Shown here in pieces: positions 32,572 through 34,504 of a stretch of 34,504 nt of DNA. Source of the stretch: Prevotellaceae bacterium UBA2852 (GTDB lineage: Bacteria > Bacteroidota > Bacteroidia > Bacteroidales > Bacteroidaceae); contig DEFM01000005.1 in NCBI GenBank assembly GCA_002350855.1, positions 1-34,504 on the forward strand, written 5' to 3'. The position numbers and the translations under genes were made by a program. Each line of letters begins with the position of its first letter. Positions within the stretch are counted from its first letter, which is position 1. Under the pieces are notes generated by a model. The model was not told the DNA's origin. It ran no database searches and saw nothing but the letters and a program-made list of their open reading frames with translations.

Positions 32572-33132
32572 CTAAAGGGCGAGGCGGAAGCCAAGGTTGA
32601 AGTAGCGGCACGCAGGCGCATCGGAGCTACGGTGCGTAACAGAGCAGTACCACGAGTCGCTGTACCAACTGCCACCACGGTGGACGCGAAGAGAACCCGA
32701 CATAGTACTCGTCCACTCCCATACATTACCGCTCATATCATATATCCCAAGTTCATTAGGACGCTTGGTCTTAACGTCACGGCTACCCTTGTCATTTGTA
32801 TTTGAAGTGTACCATGCAACAACTTCTATAGTATTGCTGCCACTATAAGTATAATTATGTGTATACAAGCCACCTGTAGCGGCATACTCCCATTCACTCT
32901 CACTCGGTAAACGGAAATTCTTGCCTGTGATACTGTTCAGTTTCCGAATGAATTGGTCGCAGTCATCACAGTTAACATAACAAACAGGACGGTTACTGCC
33001 AAGGACATCATAAGAAGACGATGAAATTTCTGAAGGCAAACTACCCATAACAGCCTTCCATAATTCTTGAGTAACCTCTGTCTCTCCAATATAAAATTCA
33101 TTACCTTCTGCTGCTGTTTCGACATATATCAT
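32572..33132 (-). CDS. SUMF1/formylglycine-generating-enzyme-like domain, out of frame with the upstream kinase
   Basis: The 186 codons from the first ATG encode a SUMF1/FGE-type C-lectin-like domain: GETEVTQELWKAVMG, FRLPSESEWEYAATGG, ELGIYDMSGNVWEWTS, RVHRGGSWYSDSWYC and YFNLGFRLAL. The conserved start of the domain (TFTVNGVDFNMIYVE) and an acidic linker lie upstream of this ATG in the same open frame, back to about 33243. No ATG, GTG or TTG occurs there, so the ATG at 33132 is unlikely to be the true start. The first FGE active-site Cys position is Ser while the second Cys is kept, so formylglycine formation is doubtful. It most likely is the C-terminal half of the kinase gene, reached by a -1 frameshift. 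Confidence 0.75.
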   Translation of the reverse strand: MIYVETAAEGNEFYIGETEVTQELWKAVMGSLPSEISSSSYDVLGSNRPVCYVNCDDCDQFIRKLNSITGKNFRLPSESEWEYAATGGLYTHNYTYSGSNTIEVVAWYTSNTNDKGSRDVKTKRPNELGIYDMSGNVWEWTSTMSGSLRVHRGGSWYSDSWYCSVTHRSSDAPACRYFNLGFRLAL

Positions 33133-33212
33133 ATTAAAATCAACTCCATTAACTGTGAAGGTTTCCTTTTCAACATCGGCAACATATTCTTCATCGTCTT
33201 CTGCTACCTCTT

Positions 33213-34328
33213 CTATTGCACAATTATCATAATCAGTATCATTAAAAAAATCATTAAGCCTGAAAACACAAAAGCAGCAAGAACAGCTTTAACCTCTTCT
33301 TTCACTTCACTTGGCTCTGTTTTCTCTTTTTTTGAAGGTTCGTTATTTTTGATGTTTCTCTCTATAACCTTAGTTTCATCAGAAACACGTGAGAGCTGTG
33401 AAGTAACCTTAGGCTGCGGTTTAGTTTGCACTACAACTTGTGGTTTAACAGTCAACGTCTCTATTGTTGCCGCAGCAGTTTGTGGTCGTTTGCGATAGTC
33501 TCCAGCCATGCAGGTTGAGATGAATTTCTGCATTGACTGGGATACAGCATCGGTAAAGCGGAATGCTTCTGAACCCCTAATCACAACTTCGCTACTGCGA
33601 GGAGGAACTGTGCCTGTCAGCATGCGGTAGGCGGTTGCACCTATACTATATATATCTGTCCAAGCTCCGATATTCTGGATATTACCGTCGGTAAGTTCCA
33701 GTGGTGCATATTCAGGTGTGGCGGAGAAAGCCGACGTACAGTTAACTCCATCGCCTGACTGTGATTGTACCTTGCTGGCACCGAAGTCTATGAGATAGGC
33801 ATTACCTTTGCGGTCAATCAGGATGTTGTCGGGCTTGATATCAAGATGGTAGATTCCTGTTTCATGTACTTCGGTAAGTGCGTTAAGCACCTGAGTGAGT
33901 ATGTTGCGGGTTTCATCTTCACTAAATGGTTTGCCTGTTCGTTTTATTCGTGCGGCAACGGATTCACCGTCGATATAGTCCATTACATAATATGCTGTGC
34001 CGTTGGCTTCAAAAAGGTCGTGCACACGGACTATATGGGGATTGCGCAGACGACGGATGCGTTGTGCTTCCTTGACGAACTTACGTTTCTGCTCGTCGAA
34101 GAACAGTTCCTGTCCTCTGGTAACTCTGACAGAAAGCATATCGTCGGTACGTTCCGACTGACCGCGAAGGAAGAACTCCTTGATTGCTACCTTCTCGTCA
34201 AAAGCGATGTTGGTAGCAAGATAGGTGTTTCCGAATCCGCCAGATGCAAGATAGCTGTCAATGCGATAGGCATTGTCATGTAGCAGCGTGCCTTTCGGCA
34301 GCATCTGACTGGTGTCGATATTTGGCAT
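33213..34328 (-). CDS. Membrane-anchored Ser/Thr protein kinase, apparently the front half of a kinase-SUMF1 gene
   Basis: This is a 371-residue Hanks-type kinase. The glycine loop is ASGGFGNTY, the ATP lysine K50 (VAIKEFF), the catalytic loop HLDIKPDN with D163, DFG at D181, and ATPEYAPLEL replaces APE. A low-complexity Pro/Lys/Glu linker (about 275-347) leads to a C-terminal membrane segment (AVLAAFVFSGLMIFLMILIM). The start MPNIDTSQML at 34328 is chosen because a perfect -7 box lies at 34356-34363; a longer frame to 34499 runs through a dispersed repeat and the promoter. The frame ends at TAG just after the membrane segment, and the SUMF1 domain continues in the -1 frame. A T TTT TTA heptamer (33249-33243) lies in the overlap. 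Confidence 0.88.
   Translation of the reverse strand: MPNIDTSQMLPKGTLLHDNAYRIDSYLASGGFGNTYLATNIAFDEKVAIKEFFLRGQSERTDDMLSVRVTRGQELFFDEQKRKFVKEAQRIRRLRNPHIVRVHDLFEANGTAYYVMDYIDGESVAARIKRTGKPFSEDETRNILTQVLNALTEVHETGIYHLDIKPDNILIDRKGNAYLIDFGASKVQSQSGDGVNCTSAFSATPEYAPLELTDGNIQNIGAWTDIYSIGATAYRMLTGTVPPRSSEVVIRGSEAFRFTDAVSQSMQKFISTCMAGDYRKRPQTAAATIETLTVKPQVVVQTKPQPKVTSQLSRVSDETKVIERNIKNNEPSKKEKTEPSEVKEEVKAVLAAFVFSGLMIFLMILIMIIVQ
33243..33249 (-). other. Slippery heptamer T TTT TTA in kinase frame
   Basis: On the minus strand the kinase codons ATT TTT TTA place T-TTT-TTA in the zero frame, the same heptamer used by the HIV-1 gag-pol frameshift. A -1 slip here moves translation to AAT GAT ACT..., the frame of the SUMF1 domain, giving one protein of about 585 residues. 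A T7 run also allows transcriptional slippage or an indel; T8 would restore the frame. No strong downstream stimulatory stem was seen. Confidence 0.5.
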
Positions 34329-34355
34329 AGAGAATTTAGTTAGGTGTTTGGGATG

Positions 34356-34363
34356 CAAATATA
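34356..34363 (-). promoter_or_regulatory. -7 box TATATTTG for the kinase gene
   Basis: CAAATATA reads TATATTTG leftward, a perfect TAnnTTTG match followed by C, 28 bp upstream of the ATG at 34328. It fixes the kinase start and excludes the longer upstream frame. Confidence 0.6.
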
Positions 34364-34435
34364 ATGATAATTGTGAAAGAAAGAAAAAAAGAACGAAAAA
34401 AAATGGGATGGGAAAGTGAAAAGTGAGGGAGTCAT

Positions 34436-34454
34436 GGGAGCGTTGCCCCAAGCG
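34436..34454. repeat. 19-bp dispersed repeat, second copy
   Basis: GGGAGCGTTGCCCCAAGCG is identical to 1610-1628. At 1610 the flank completes a CTTGGG/CCCAAG hairpin. It lies upstream of the kinase promoter at the window edge; nothing else is recognised in 34364-34504. Confidence 0.7.
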
Positions 34455-34504
34455 CTTCGCGATTACGAACCCGGGTTCTTCATCCCTCACTTTCCGCAAA
34501 GCAG

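Noticed and set aside
34329..34499. 57-codon N-terminal extension of the kinase
   Set aside because: It would translate the dispersed repeat at 34436 and the -7 box at 34356-34363; the kinase domain starts properly from MPNIDTSQML.

Overview
The window reads as chromosomal DNA from a member of the Bacteroidales, most likely Prevotella or a close relative. Four things point there. Promoters match the Bacteroidetes -7 box TAnnTTTG at many gene starts. Shine-Dalgarno sequences are not evident. Three large secreted proteins end in type IX secretion (T9SS)-like C-terminal tails. Gene content includes GH97, a FucP-type symporter, an AroG-chorismate mutase fusion and a Ser/Thr kinase joined to a SUMF1 domain. 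No tRNA, rRNA, CRISPR array, prophage or intact insertion sequence was seen.

Layout. Positions 1-1280 hold no convincing large gene. They contain dispersed hairpin repeats, a leftward promoter followed at once by a terminator hairpin, and a 200-bp segment bounded by perfect 15-bp inverted repeats. A 63-codon gene (1282-1473, -) follows. Three large leftward genes for exported proteins come next: a 1612-residue multi-domain adhesin-like protein, an 810-residue anchor/CARDB protein and a 752-residue M6 metalloprotease. After a small rightward secreted protein (11945-12409) come recJ and recQ, 12 bp apart.

Positions 16564-21769 form an aromatic amino acid operon: pheA, a class I/II aminotransferase, a DAHP synthase-chorismate mutase fusion, a helix-hairpin-helix protein and tyrA. 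In front of it lies a full ribosome-mediated attenuator. It has a consensus promoter, an 18-residue leader peptide with 6 Tyr and 4 Phe, an antiterminator arm that begins in the leader stop codon, and a perfect 10-bp terminator hairpin with T6. The leader senses the two end products of the operon's own pathway. This is the best-supported regulatory system in the window.

The region continues with an alpha/beta hydrolase, a leftward cardiolipin synthase and trpS. trpS has a terminator-like hairpin directly after its promoter. A likely L-fucose (or related 6-deoxysugar/pentose) oxidation cluster follows: FucP-type symporter, mutarotase, aldo/keto reductase, amidohydrolase/lactonase and zinc alcohol dehydrogenase, then a GH97 glycosidase. 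The dehydratase and aldolase expected for a complete route are not here.

The right end carries a leftward Ser/Thr kinase with a C-terminal membrane segment. The SUMF1/FGE-like domain behind it is in the -1 frame and has no start codon of its own covering its conserved N-terminus. The kinase frame has T TTT TTA at the overlap, a canonical -1 slippery heptamer, so the two look like one gene split by programmed frameshifting, slippage or a recent indel (or a sequencing error).
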